From positions 3,562 through 67,561 of the forward strand of contig CAVUHX010000017.1 in the NCBI GenBank assembly GCA_963741405.1: DNA of 64,000 nt, read 5' to 3'. Shown piece by piece: positions 33,255 through 42,631 of the stretch. Below the pieces are notes generated by a model. The model was not told the DNA's origin, searched no databases, and was given only the letters and a program-made list of their open reading frames with translations. Origin of the DNA: Roseiarcus sp963741405. Its GTDB lineage: Bacteria > Pseudomonadota > Alphaproteobacteria > Rhizobiales > Beijerinckiaceae. The position numbers and the translations under genes are program-made. Each line of letters starts with the position of its first letter. Positions within the stretch are counted from its first letter, which is position 1.

Positions 33255-34400
33255 TCAGGCGAACAGCGAGCCCTGGTCGGCGAGCCGGCGCATGTGCAGG
33301 TCGGCGTCGCCGTAGGCCGTGTCGATCATCGTCAGGCGCTTGAACAGGTGGCCGACCTTGTATTCCCAGGTCATGGCGATGCCGCCATGCAGCTGCACCG
33401 CCTGCTGGCCGATGAATTGCGCCGAACGGCCGATCTGGACCTTCGCCGCCGACATCGCCTTCGTGCGCTCGCTGGCGTTCTCCTCGCCGACGCTCATCGT
33501 CGCCAGAACCATCATGCTGCGGGCCTGCTCGAGCGCGACGACCATGTCGGAAGCGCGATGCTGAAGGGCCTGGAACGAACCGATCGTCACGCCGAACTGC
33601 TTGCGCGTCTTCATGTAGTCGACCGTCATGGCGAGCGCTTCGCCCATCGCCCCGACCGCCTCGGCCGACAGCGCGGCGATCGTCTCGTCGACCGCCCGCT
33701 CGATGATCGGCAGGCCGCGTTCGGGATCGCCCAGAACGTCGTGCGGCTCGACGCGCACGTCCTTGAGGCCGATCTCCGCCGCGCGCTGGCCGTCCTGGGT
33801 CGGATAGCCGCGCCGCGTCACGCCCGGCGCGTTCGCATCGATAACGAAGAGGCCGATGCCGTCGCGGTCGCGCCGCCCGCCGGCGACCCGGGCCGAGACA
33901 ATGAGCTTGTCGGCGCTGTCGCCCTGCCCGACCAGGCCCTTTTCGCCGTTGAGCACGAAGGCGCCGCCGTCCTTGCGGGCGCTCGTCGCGACGTCGTTGA
34001 GGTCGAAGCCGGACTGCCTCTCGGCATGGGCGAAACTCAGGCGCAGGTCGCCCGCGGCGATCTTGCCGATGAGCTCGCCGCGCTGTTTCGCGGACGCGCC
34101 ATGCCTGATCAGCGCGCCGCCGAGCACGACGGTCTGCAGATAGGGCTCGAGCGCCAGCGCCTTGCCGAACTCCTCCATCACGATCATTGTCTCGACCGCG
34201 CCTCCTCCGTATCCGCCGTCGTCTTCCGGGAACGGCGCGCCGAGCAGGCCCATGTCGGCATATTCGCGCCACAGCGCCTCGCTGAAACCCTGCGGGCTCG
34301 CCTGATGCGCCTTGCGCGCCTCGAAGCCGTAGCGATCCTTCATCAGCCGCGCGACATTGTCGCCGACGAGCCGCTGCTCAGCGGTGAGATCGAAGTCCAT
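33255..34400 (-). CDS. Acyl-CoA dehydrogenase, small subunit (PimD-like)
   Basis: FAD-dependent acyl-CoA dehydrogenase of 381 aa, starting MDFDLTAEQRLVGDNVARLM. The N-terminal helical, middle beta and C-terminal helical domains are all present (MGLLGAPFPEDDGGYGGGAV, VLNGEKGLVGQGDSADKLIV, QAVQLHGGIAMTWEYKVGHL). It starts 3 nt after the partner large-subunit gene ends. The pair matches the heteromeric pimeloyl-CoA dehydrogenase-type enzymes (PimC/PimD) that oxidise dicarboxylyl-CoA or other acyl-CoAs; the real substrate is unknown. Confidence 0.87.
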   Translation of the reverse strand: MDFDLTAEQRLVGDNVARLMKDRYGFEARKAHQASPQGFSEALWREYADMGLLGAPFPEDDGGYGGGAVETMIVMEEFGKALALEPYLQTVVLGGALIRHGASAKQRGELIGKIAAGDLRLSFAHAERQSGFDLNDVATSARKDGGAFVLNGEKGLVGQGDSADKLIVSARVAGGRRDRDGIGLFVIDANAPGVTRRGYPTQDGQRAAEIGLKDVRVEPHDVLGDPERGLPIIERAVDETIAALSAEAVGAMGEALAMTVDYMKTRKQFGVTIGSFQALQHRASDMVVALEQARSMMVLATMSVGEENASERTKAMSAAKVQIGRSAQFIGQQAVQLHGGIAMTWEYKVGHLFKRLTMIDTAYGDADLHMRRLADQGSLFA

Positions 34401-34403
34401 GGT

Positions 34404-35594
34404 TCAGAGCCCCAGAATGGCTTTGGCGATGATGCCGCGCTGAATCTCGTTCGAGCCGCCGTAGATCGAGACCTTGCGATAGTTGAAATAGGCCGGCGCA
34501 ATCGGACCGGCCCAGTCGAACCCGACCGGCGGCTCATTGCCGCGATCATCCGGATCCTCGTAGGGCAGGGCGTAGGGACCGACCACCTCCATGAGAAGCT
34601 CGGTCGTCGCCTGCTGGATTTCCGATCCCTTGATCTTGAGGACCGAGGACGCCGGATCGGGCCTGCCGTCGTTGCGGCGGTTGGAGATGACGCGCATCTG
34701 GGTCATCTCGAGAGCCTTGAGCTCGACCTCCACCGAAGCGAGCTTGGCGCGGAAGAACGGGTCGTCGATTTTCGGCCCCGACCCGTAGACGGGGATCGCG
34801 GCGAGTTGGCGAACCCGGTCAAGGCGCGCTTTGGAGATGCCTACGCGGGCGATGCCGTTTCGCTCGTTGGCGAGCAGGAATTTGGCGTAATCCCAGCCCT
34901 TGTTCTCCTCGCCGACGATCGCGTCCAGCGGCGCGCGAACGTCGTCGAAGAAGACTTCGTTGACCTCGTGGCCGCCGTCGATCGTCTGGATCGGGCGGAC
35001 GGTGATGCCGGGCGTCTTCATGTCGACAAGGAAGAAGGAGATGCCCTGCTGCTTCTTCGCCTCCGGGTTGGTGCGGGCGAGGACGAAGATCCAGTCCGCG
35101 TATTGGGCCATGGTGGTCCAGGTCTTCTGGCCGGAGATCACCCAGGAATCGCCGTCGCGCCGGGCGCTGGTCCGGAGGCTCGCCAGATCGGATCCGGCGC
35201 CCGGCTCGGAGAAGCCCTGGCACCACCAGTCGCGGAGATCGACGATGCGCGGCAGGAACCGCTCCTTCTGCGCCTGCGACCCGAAGGTATACATCACCGG
35301 ACCGACCATATTGACGCCGAAGGCGATCGCCTCCGGCGCATTGCCCCGCTGGATCTCGTCGAGGAAGATCGCCTGCTTGACCGGACTCCAGCCGGTCCCG
35401 CCCCATTCCTTCGGCCAGTGCGGGACGGCCCAGCCCTTCTCGGCCAGGATTCGTGTCCAGCGAACGTAATCGTCCTTCGACAGATGCCGTCCCGCGACGC
35501 CTTTTTCCCGGATCGAGGCGGGCAGCTTGTCCCGCACGAAGGCGCGCACCTCGGCTCGAAACGCCTGTTCCTCCGCCGTCAGTTGAAGATCCAT
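34404..35594 (-). CDS. Acyl-CoA dehydrogenase, large subunit (PimC-like)
   Basis: A 396-aa acyl-CoA dehydrogenase beginning MDLQLTAEEQAFRAEVRAFV. Segments WAVPHWPKEWGGTGWSPVKQ, DWWCQGFSEPGAGSDLASLR and TIDGGHEVNEVFFDDVRAPL closely follow the PimC branch of heteromeric dehydrogenases. ATG 35594 is the family start; the longer open frame upstream has no matching sequence. The stop lies 3 nt before the small-subunit gene, so both are translated together. Confidence 0.9.
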   Translation of the reverse strand: MDLQLTAEEQAFRAEVRAFVRDKLPASIREKGVAGRHLSKDDYVRWTRILAEKGWAVPHWPKEWGGTGWSPVKQAIFLDEIQRGNAPEAIAFGVNMVGPVMYTFGSQAQKERFLPRIVDLRDWWCQGFSEPGAGSDLASLRTSARRDGDSWVISGQKTWTTMAQYADWIFVLARTNPEAKKQQGISFFLVDMKTPGITVRPIQTIDGGHEVNEVFFDDVRAPLDAIVGEENKGWDYAKFLLANERNGIARVGISKARLDRVRQLAAIPVYGSGPKIDDPFFRAKLASVEVELKALEMTQMRVISNRRNDGRPDPASSVLKIKGSEIQQATTELLMEVVGPYALPYEDPDDRGNEPPVGFDWAGPIAPAYFNYRKVSIYGGSNEIQRGIIAKAILGL

Positions 35595-35815
35595 GGGTCG
35601 CCTCCTGGGCTCGAACGCCTTCGTCTGCGCGAATTGGCGCCCCAATACGGGTTCTGCGGCGTCGGCGTCAACATCGAGCAACGGTCGCGGCGGCGTCCAT
35701 TCCAAACCGAGCCCGCGCGAAACCGGTTTGATGCGCGTCAAATGACCGGTCGAATGGCTGTCCTAATGCCTGTCCTGTTCGCCTCATCGAGAAAGCGTGA
35801 AGGGCTCCGCCATGC

Positions 35816-36262
35816 ATGTGTCCAAACCGGACTGGATCCCAGGGACAGTCCCACACCTGCGGACCCGGGGCGACGCCGCTGACGATCGGGGCCTTCTTCC
35901 TGATGTCGGCGACGGGCGTATTGATGTTCTTCGGTTGGGATAGGGGCCTGACAAGCGGGGTGCACGAATGGTTCTCGTGGTTGTTCCTGGCCGGCGCCGC
36001 CAGGCACATCGCAGCCAACATTCGGCCGTTCATGAACCATCTCAGGTCCGGCTGGGGCAAGGCGAGCATTACCATGTTCATTATCGCCATGGCTGCATCC
36101 TTCCTTTCCTGGGGAATCGAGACGGGCGATCCGTTGCGGAGAGACGTCGAGCGGGCTTTGGTCGACGCCCCGCTGTCGACCCTTGCCAGCCTAACGAATG
36201 CGACCCCGGAAGACCTGCGGCGCCGGCTGGAGGCGCGCGGGATTATCGCCGACGGCCGATAA
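35816..36262 (+). CDS. DUF4405-like membrane protein (cytochrome b-type)
   Basis: A protein of about 148 aa with helices at PLTIGAFFLMSATGVLMFF, EWFSWLFLAGAARHIAANIR and ASITMFIIAMAASFLSW. Histidines in VHEWFSW and ARHIAAN fit haem-ligating positions of DUF4405/cytochrome b561-type proteins, but this one has a long charged C-tail (EDLRRRLEARG). The N-terminus is uncertain: an alternative ATG 35812 reads MHVSKPDWIPGTVPHLRT in another frame, so a shift just upstream is possible. No ribosome-binding site decides it. Confidence 0.6.
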   Translation: MCPNRTGSQGQSHTCGPGATPLTIGAFFLMSATGVLMFFGWDRGLTSGVHEWFSWLFLAGAARHIAANIRPFMNHLRSGWGKASITMFIIAMAASFLSWGIETGDPLRRDVERALVDAPLSTLASLTNATPEDLRRRLEARGIIADGR

Positions 36263-36267
36263 TCCAT

Positions 36268-36417
36268 TCATGAATTTTCAGTCGTCAGCAACGTCGGCGC
36301 AATGCGTCTGCTCGCGATCGTGTTCATGAACGACTGACGCGGCCCTTCCGCCAGGGCGGCGGAAAGCGGCAGCGCCAGAGCGGCGGCGAATCCGATCAAA
36401 ACGACGGTCTTGAGCAA
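36268..36417 (-). CDS. Putative 49-residue secreted peptide
   Basis: From TTG 36417, with AAGGAG 6 nt upstream, the minus strand encodes a 49-aa product: a hydrophobic signal-like segment (MLKTVVLIGFAAALALPLSA, cleavage after ALA) and a short basic mature part (ASRRIAPTLLTTENS). It ends tail-to-tail 5 nt from the DUF4405-like gene. The good ribosome-binding site and signal peptide support it; no family is known to me. Confidence 0.4.
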   Translation of the reverse strand: MLKTVVLIGFAAALALPLSAALAEGPRQSFMNTIASRRIAPTLLTTENS

Positions 36418-36420
36418 GCG

Positions 36421-36770
36421 GCTCTCCTTTTTGTGTCCTTTCAACGCCCGACGAGCTCGAACGGCGCCGAGTCGAAAAGCATCGGCGGCCTGTTCGGCGC
36501 GGCGCTTTCCATTGCTCTTGCCACGCTTGCAATCGCAATCGCGCAGCACGGCCGCGAAGATGCCGCGAGCAAAGGACGTTCGATGATGCGCGCCGCGATC
36601 CGCCAATTGATGTTCGAGTCGGACAGCATCGTGTACTTATGGGGGGTCAGACGCAGAGCAAATCCGCGAGTTTCGGACCACTGCCCCACGACTTTCCAAT
36701 CTTCGACCTGTTGCCTCAACTCTTTCAAGGCCAACCCGGGTCTCGACGAGCAGGGCATTAATCTTTCCCG
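36421..36770. other. Intergenic stretch without a supported gene
   Basis: 350 nt between the putative peptide and the SDR gene stop. Open frames exist on both strands but none shows a family motif, signal or ribosome-binding site. It should contain the promoter of the 49-residue peptide. Confidence 0.4.
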
Positions 36771-37511
36771 TTAAGCGACGGAAAAACCTCCGTCGACGCG
36801 ATAGGACGCGCCCGTCACTGCCGAGGCGCGATCCGAAAGCAGGAAAGCGATGGCTTCCGCGACCTCAGACGGCTCAAGGAAGCGACCGATCGGCATACGC
36901 TTGAGACGCGGCTCGGAGCGCGCCGGATCGCTCCAGGCGAGGCGAGCCATATCCGTGAGCGTGATGGTCGGACTGACGGAATTGACCCGGATGCCGTGCG
37001 GGCCAAGCTCGTTGGCCATAACGCGGGTCACGGCGTCCAGCGCCGCTTTGGACGCGCAATAGGCGCCGTGGTCGTTCACTCCTAGGACCGCCGCGTCGCT
37101 GGAGACATTCACGATCGATCCGGGGCGTTTCGTCTCGATTCGATTGCGCGCATATTCCTGCGCGACGACAATCGCCGCCTTGGCGTTGATAGTCATGATA
37201 TGATCGAAGCTCTCGAGCGTGAGGTCCACGAAAGGCTGCAGCGCGGTCGTTCCCGCGCAATTGACCAGAAGGTCAAACGGTAGATTGGCACGGACTGCGG
37301 CGCGCGTCGCCTCGAGATCCGCAAGATCGGTCGCGATGGTTCGACATCCGATTTCGGCTTTGAGGGAGGCGAGGTCGTTGCTCGAGCGGCCGAGTCCCAG
37401 AACGGACGCGCCGCGTCGCGCGAGCAACTCAGCGGTTGCGCGGCCGATCCCTTTTGTCGCCCCGGTGACAAGAACCGTACGGCCGGCGAATTCGCGAGAG
37501 TCGTCGTCCAT
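36771..37511 (-). CDS. Short-chain dehydrogenase/reductase
   Basis: Classical SDR of 246 aa: cofactor motif TGATKGIGRATAELLARRGA, NCAGTTALQPF, catalytic Ser in NVSSDAAVLG and YCASKAALDAVTRVMANELG. The closest pattern I know is the L-xylulose/carbonyl-reductase type (short sheet, NCAGT, VNVSSxAA), but substrate assignment is weak. C-terminal YRVDGGFSVA is complete. It stands alone, with purH 250 nt away on the other strand. Confidence 0.85.
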   Translation of the reverse strand: MDDDSREFAGRTVLVTGATKGIGRATAELLARRGASVLGLGRSSNDLASLKAEIGCRTIATDLADLEATRAAVRANLPFDLLVNCAGTTALQPFVDLTLESFDHIMTINAKAAIVVAQEYARNRIETKRPGSIVNVSSDAAVLGVNDHGAYCASKAALDAVTRVMANELGPHGIRVNSVSPTITLTDMARLAWSDPARSEPRLKRMPIGRFLEPSEVAEAIAFLLSDRASAVTGASYRVDGGFSVA

Positions 37512-37763
37512 GATTTCCTTCGGAGATCCTAAAGTTGCTCTACGAGACAGTCCTAGAGAAAACGACGCAATGCGTCGATAGGGCGTTTTAGCATGGTGTT
37601 TTTGATGAACACCTTTGCGCGCCGGCCAAAAATACCCACGCCTTCGACCTGCCTCATTTTTTCGTGAGCGAACGCCGACATTCGTCTCTTGCAGCGTTCC
37701 TCCCGGTTTCGAACCGTGCTATTGCGCCGCAGCAAACCCGTTGGATGCAGGGAGTGGGCGCCG

Positions 37764-39368
37764 ATGGCCGAGGATATCGTCACTGTCGGGCGCGCGCTGA
37801 TTTCCGTCTCGGACAAAACCGGCCTCGTTGGGATGGCGAAGGCGCTGGCCGGGCGCGGCGCCGAGCTTTTGTCGACCGGCGGCACCGCCGCCGCGCTCGA
37901 GGAGGGCGGACTGGCTGTCCTCGACGTCGCGCAACTGACCGGCTTTCCCGAAATGATGGACGGGCGGGTGAAAACGCTGCATCCACGCGTCCACGGCGGC
38001 CTGCTCGCGATCCGCGCCGACCCAGCCCACCAGGCGTCGATGATCGCCAACGACATTTCCCCGATCGACCTTCTGATCGTCAATCTCTATCCGTTCGAGG
38101 CGACGCTGAACCGCGCCGGCGCGTCATTCGAGGACAGGATCGAGAACATCGACGTCGGCGGCCCGGCCATGATCCGCGGCGCGGCGAAGAACCACGACGA
38201 CGTCGCGGTCGTCGTCGACGTCGCCGACTATCCCGCCCTGATCGAGGAGCTCGACCGACATGGCGGGGCGACCAGCCTAGCCTTCCGGCGGAGGATGGCG
38301 CAGAAGGCCTTTGCCCGCACTGCGGCCTACGATGCGGCCATCTCGAACTGGCTCGCCGGAGAAGTCGGGGAGCCGGCGCCGAAATGGCGGGCCTTCGGCG
38401 GCGTGCTGCACGAGAACTTCGGCGCGCTTCGCTACGGCGAGAATCCGCACCAGAACGCATCGCTCTACCTCACCCCCGAGCCGCGCGCGGGCGTCGCCAC
38501 AGCGCGGCAGGTCCAGGGCAAGGAGCTGTCCTACAACAATATCAACGACACCGACGCGGCCTACGAGCTTGTCGCCGAGTTCGATCCGAGGACAGGCCCC
38601 GCCGTCGCTATCATCAAACACGCCAATCCCTGCGGGGTCGCGGTCGGCGCGACGCTGCTCGAGGCCTATGAAAAGGCGCTCGCCTGCGACCCGGTCTCGG
38701 CCTTCGGCGGGATCGTCGCGCTGAACCGCCGCCTCGACGCGGCGGCAGCGCAGAAAATCGTGGAAATCTTCACCGAGGTCATCATCGCGCCGGAAGCCGA
38801 CGACGAGGCCTTGGCGATCGTCGCGTCGAAGAAGAACCTCAGGCTCCTGATCGCGGGCGCGTTGCCCGACCCCCGCGCGAAGACGCTGACCGTCCGGTCG
38901 GTGGCCGGAGGGCTTCTCGTGCAGGACCGCGACAGCGGCGTTCTCGACGAACAGGCGCTGAAAGTCGTCACCCGGCGCGCCCCGACCGAATCCGAAATGG
39001 CGGATCTCCGCATCGCCTGGCGGGTCGCCAAGCACGTGAAGTCAAACGCGATCGTCTATGTGAAGGACGGTTCGACCGCCGGCGTCGGCGCGGGACAGAT
39101 GTCCCGGGTCGATTCGGCGCGGGTCGCCGCCCGCAAGGCGCGCGATGCGGCGGCGGCGGCCGGATGGGCCGAGCCGCGCACCACGGGCTCGGTCGTGGCC
39201 TCTGACGCCTTCTTTCCCTTCCCCGACGGTCTTGTCTCGGCGATCGAGGCCGGCGCAACCGCGGTTATCCAGCCCGGGGGCTCGGTGCGCGACCGCGACG
39301 TGATCGCCGCGGCGGATGAAGCGGGCGTCGCCATGGTATTCACCGGCATGCGCCACTTCCGGCATTGA
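37764..39368 (+). CDS. purH: Bifunctional AICAR transformylase/IMP cyclohydrolase
   Basis: PurH (534 aa) performs the last two steps of IMP synthesis. The N-terminal IMP cyclohydrolase (MGS-like) domain reads ALISVSDKTGLVGMAKALAG and MDGRVKTLHPRVHGGLLAIR. The C-terminal transformylase has the catalytic K-H pair in AIIKHANPCGVAVG and SDAFFPFPDGLVSAIEAGAT. ATG 37764 follows GGGAG and gives the family N-terminus MAEDIVTVGRALISVSD. Length matches the family. Confidence 0.96.
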   Translation: MAEDIVTVGRALISVSDKTGLVGMAKALAGRGAELLSTGGTAAALEEGGLAVLDVAQLTGFPEMMDGRVKTLHPRVHGGLLAIRADPAHQASMIANDISPIDLLIVNLYPFEATLNRAGASFEDRIENIDVGGPAMIRGAAKNHDDVAVVVDVADYPALIEELDRHGGATSLAFRRRMAQKAFARTAAYDAAISNWLAGEVGEPAPKWRAFGGVLHENFGALRYGENPHQNASLYLTPEPRAGVATARQVQGKELSYNNINDTDAAYELVAEFDPRTGPAVAIIKHANPCGVAVGATLLEAYEKALACDPVSAFGGIVALNRRLDAAAAQKIVEIFTEVIIAPEADDEALAIVASKKNLRLLIAGALPDPRAKTLTVRSVAGGLLVQDRDSGVLDEQALKVVTRRAPTESEMADLRIAWRVAKHVKSNAIVYVKDGSTAGVGAGQMSRVDSARVAARKARDAAAAAGWAEPRTTGSVVASDAFFPFPDGLVSAIEAGATAVIQPGGSVRDRDVIAAADEAGVAMVFTGMRHFRH

Positions 39369-39419
39369 GAAGGCGACGCGCAGGCTGCGGAGGGTTTGCC
39401 GCCGGTTTAGCGGCGGGCT

Positions 39420-39904
39420 TTACTCGCCCCTTGAGACGATGACGGCGGCGTCGGAGTCCTTGACCCCGCTGAGCTGAAGGTCGAGCGCGCGGCCCGGCAG
39501 GTCGAACCGAACGCTTTTTCGGACCCCCTCGCATCCAACCGCGCCGGAAAACCCCTTCGGATGCAGGAATGCGCCATTGTCGATGACGTCGATCCACCGC
39601 TCTGCCGCCAGGGTGATCTGGAATGTCCCCGGCGTCGCCGGAGCGGCGAGGGTGAAACGTCCGGCAAAAGACTGCGGCGATTTCGGCGCCCGCTCGGGCG
39701 CCCGCGGCAGGCCGGCCTCGGCGAGCGGCGCGAGCCCGGAGATTCATCGCGACGCCGTAATCCAGAGCGCCGCCGTTGGCGATCGCCGGCTTGCCCGCCG
39801 CCGCGAGCGCCGCTGAACGCCCCACAACCTTTCGGCTCGTCCGCAGCCGCGAGGCCCGGCAGCGCCGCGATCAGCCCGGCGAACGCCAGCCCGGCTTTGC
39901 TCAC
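39420..39904 (-). pseudogene. Small periplasmic protein, two or more frameshifts
   Basis: GTG 39904 begins a signal peptide (KAGLAFAGLIAALPGLAAAD). The continuation KPAIANGGALDYGVAMNLR is in a second frame after about 39812. SFAGRFTLAAPATPGTFQIT, then LAAERWIDVIDNGAFLHPKG and RKSVRFDLPGRALDLQLSGV, is in a third after about 39738. The assembled product of about 160 aa resembles uncharacterised Rhizobiales periplasmic proteins. The GTG overlaps the ctpA copy stop by 4 nt, so it was once coupled to that operon. Confidence 0.6.
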
Positions 39905-41205
39905 TGGGAGGTGACCGTCGTCGCAGGCTTCTTCAGCGACTCGAGCTTGGCCCCGTGCAGCAGGCTGACCGCGGCCTGGAGCTGGGTGTCCTTATCCTTG
40001 TCCGGCGGCACGTAGGCGTCCGAGCCCTTTTCCTCTTCAGCCCCATTCTTGAGATGGCCGAATAGCGAGGCTTCGCCGAGGCTCGACACCTTGCCCTTGA
40101 GGTCGTCCGGAATGTTCTCGAGCACCGGGACGTCAGGCTCGATGCCCCTGGCCTGAATGGAGCGGCCCGACGGCGTGTAGTAACGCGCCGTCGTCAGTTT
40201 CAGCGCGCCATTGTCGCCGAGCGGCAGGATCGTCTGCACCGAACCTTTCCCGAACGAGCGCGTGCCGATGAGCGTGGCGCGCTTGAGATCCTGCAGCGCG
40301 CCCGATACGATTTCCGAGGCCGAGGCCGAGCCGCCGTTGATCAGCACGACGACGGGCTTATCCTGCGACAAATTCACGCCTGGACGCGCGCTGTAGCGCT
40401 GTTCCTGATCGGCGCTGCGGCCGCGCGTCGAGACGATTTCTCCGCTATCGACGAAGGCGTTGGTAATCTCGACCGCCTGGTTGAGCAGGCCACCGGGATT
40501 GTTGCGCAGATCGAGGATGTAGCCCTTGAGCTTCGCCGACCCCGGCTCGCTCCGGAAATGGTCGAAGGCCTTGCGCACTCCATCATAGGCCTCCTGGTTG
40601 AACTGTGTGATTCGGATGTATCCGATGTCGCCACTCTCCAGGTGCGAGCGCACGGACTGCACGTGAATGATCTCGCGAACGATCGTGTATTCCTTGAGGT
40701 CCCTGTTGGCGCCGCGCTGTACAAGCAGCCGCACGCTCGATTTCGCTGGCCCGCGCATCTTGTCGACCGCTTCCTTGAGCGTCAGTCCCTTGACCGGCGC
40801 GTCATCGATGCGGGTGACCAGATCGCCTGACATGAGGCCGGCCCGAGCGGCCGGGGTCTCGTCGATCGGGCTGACAACCTTGACTAGACCGTCCTCCATC
40901 ATCACCTCTAGTCCCAAACCGCCGAATTCTTCGCCTTTCATACTGGTCTGGAAATCCTGCAGGGCCTTCGGATCAAAATAGGTCGAGTGCGGATCGAGTG
41001 ATGCCAGCATTCCGTCGATCGCACCCTTGACCAGTTTGTCGTCGTCTGGCTTCTCGGCGTAGTTATCGCGGACCTTGTTGAAAACGTCGGCAAATAGTGT
41101 CACGCCAGAGTTTGCCCCGGCGGCATGCAGTGCGCCTTCCGACGCGCCGGCCACCGCAATGCCGGAGACGATGCCCACCACAAGGTAGGAGAGGCCTTTC
41201 ATCAT
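39901..41205 (-). CDS. ctpA: Carboxyl-terminal processing protease, copy 1 (S41)
   Basis: S41-family protease of 434 aa for the periplasm. Signal or anchor MMKGLSYLVVGIVSGIAVAG, PDZ domain (SPIDETPAARAGLMSGDLVT) and the Ser/Lys dyad in LINGGSASASEIVSGALQD and GTRSFGKGSVQTI. It trims or degrades envelope proteins such as peptidoglycan hydrolases. It lies 37 nt after a second ctpA gene that matches it along nearly the full length, a tandem duplication. It is followed, with 4-nt overlap, by a frameshifted periplasmic-protein gene. Confidence 0.92.
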   Translation of the reverse strand: MMKGLSYLVVGIVSGIAVAGASEGALHAAGANSGVTLFADVFNKVRDNYAEKPDDDKLVKGAIDGMLASLDPHSTYFDPKALQDFQTSMKGEEFGGLGLEVMMEDGLVKVVSPIDETPAARAGLMSGDLVTRIDDAPVKGLTLKEAVDKMRGPAKSSVRLLVQRGANRDLKEYTIVREIIHVQSVRSHLESGDIGYIRITQFNQEAYDGVRKAFDHFRSEPGSAKLKGYILDLRNNPGGLLNQAVEITNAFVDSGEIVSTRGRSADQEQRYSARPGVNLSQDKPVVVLINGGSASASEIVSGALQDLKRATLIGTRSFGKGSVQTILPLGDNGALKLTTARYYTPSGRSIQARGIEPDVPVLENIPDDLKGKVSSLGEASLFGHLKNGAEEEKGSDAYVPPDKDKDTQLQAAVSLLHGAKLESLKKPATTVTSQ

Positions 41206-41242
41206 GGGATGCTGCTCATCGCTCGAAGTCGGTTCGCCATGA

Positions 41243-42631
41243 TCAATTGGGCTTACTCGTATTGGACGGCGTGGACGCCGCGGGCGCATCGGACTTCGCC
41301 GAGTCGGTCTTGACTGAGTCCGCCTTCGCCGCCGTCGTCTCCGCAGGCTTAAGCCCATGCAGAAGGCTGACGGCGGCGGTCAGCTGCTTGTCGTCTTTCT
41401 CCTCTGGAGGAACATAGGCCTGGGAGGCGGACGTGTCCTCCTCGCCGTTGGCCAGATGCCCCTTCAGTGATGCCTCACCCTTCATGTCGTCTTTGCCCTT
41501 GAGATCGTCGGGGACGTCTTCGAGGACCTTGTAGTCCGGCTCAATACCCTTGGCCTGGATCGATCGGCCCGACGGCGTGTAGTAGCGGGCGGTGGTCAAC
41601 CGAAGCGCGCCCTCCTGACCAAGCGGCATGATGGTCTGCACCGAGCCCTTACCGAACGAGCGAGTGCCGATGAGCGTTGCCCGTTTATGATCCTGCAGCG
41701 CCCCCGCGACGATCTCGGAAGCGGACGCCGAGCCGCCGTTTATCAGGACAACAAGCGGCTTGCCCCCCGAGAGATCGCTGCCCGGTCGAGCGTCGAAGCG
41801 CTGAGTTTCGTCGGGTGTGCGTCCGCGGGTCGAGACGATCTCACCGCGATCGATGAACGAATTGACCACGTCGATCGACTGATCCAGCAACCCGCCCGGA
41901 TTGTTGCGCAGATCGAGGATGTAGCCCTTGAATTTATCGGCGGGAACTTCGCCCTTAAGCTTTTCCATCGCGGCCTTCAGGCCATCCGCAGTCTGCTCTG
42001 TGAACTGCGTGACGCGAATGTAGCCGATGTCTCCGTCTTCGACGTGCGAGCGAACCGACTGGACCCTGATGAGATCCCGGACAATAGTGAAGTCCTTGAT
42101 CTCCTTCTTCGGTCCGCGGACGACTTTCAGCTTGACCGGGGAGTTGATCGCACCGCGCATCTTCTCCACCGCCTGGTCGAGCGTCAGACCCTGGGTCGGC
42201 GTATCGTCGATGGCCGTGATGACGTCGCCGGACAGGACGCCCGCCTTGGCCGCCGGAGTGTCGTCGATTGGCGTTACGACTTTAATGAGTCCGTCCTCCT
42301 GGGTCACCTCGATGCCGAGGCCCCCGAACTCGCCCTTTGTTTGAACCTGCATGTCCTTGAACGCCTTGGCGTCCATGTAGCTGGAATGCGGATCGAGCGA
42401 GGTGAGCATGCCGTTGATGGCCGCTTCGATCAGCTTCGCCTCATCTGGCTTCTCTACGTAGTCGTTGCGAATCTTGTCGAACACGTCGCCAAACAGATTG
42501 AGCTGGCGATAGGTATCAGCCGCGGCCGCGTAGGCCGCTGGGCTGACGTACGAGAGCGCCTGCGGCGCAACGATGGTCGCTGCGGCTCCCAAAACGACGC
42601 CCAATCCCAGGTACCCTGCTTTCCGATTCAT
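41243..42631 (-). CDS. ctpA: Carboxyl-terminal processing protease, copy 2 (S41)
   Basis: S41 protease of 462 aa starting MNRKAGYLGLGVVLGAAATI, with a PDZ domain (TPIDDTPAAKAGVLSGDVIT) and the Ser/Lys dyad (LINGGSASASEIVAGALQDH, GTRSFGKGSVQTIMPLG). The tail (AAKADSVKTDSAKSDAPAAS) is a low-complexity extension absent in copy 1. ATG 42631 overlaps the envC stop, the canonical alphaproteobacterial envC-ctpA junction, so this is probably the ancestral copy and the downstream one the duplicate. Confidence 0.93.
   Translation of the reverse strand: MNRKAGYLGLGVVLGAAATIVAPQALSYVSPAAYAAAADTYRQLNLFGDVFDKIRNDYVEKPDEAKLIEAAINGMLTSLDPHSSYMDAKAFKDMQVQTKGEFGGLGIEVTQEDGLIKVVTPIDDTPAAKAGVLSGDVITAIDDTPTQGLTLDQAVEKMRGAINSPVKLKVVRGPKKEIKDFTIVRDLIRVQSVRSHVEDGDIGYIRVTQFTEQTADGLKAAMEKLKGEVPADKFKGYILDLRNNPGGLLDQSIDVVNSFIDRGEIVSTRGRTPDETQRFDARPGSDLSGGKPLVVLINGGSASASEIVAGALQDHKRATLIGTRSFGKGSVQTIMPLGQEGALRLTTARYYTPSGRSIQAKGIEPDYKVLEDVPDDLKGKDDMKGEASLKGHLANGEEDTSASQAYVPPEEKDDKQLTAAVSLLHGLKPAETTAAKADSVKTDSAKSDAPAASTPSNTSKPN

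Noticed and set aside
33162..35882. Long plus-strand open frame opposite the acyl-CoA dehydrogenases
   Set aside because: Antisense shadow; low-complexity Arg/Ala/Asp composition without any motif.
36441..36758. Possible 105-aa minus-strand protein
   Set aside because: No ribosome-binding site, no motif, and composition like other shadow frames.
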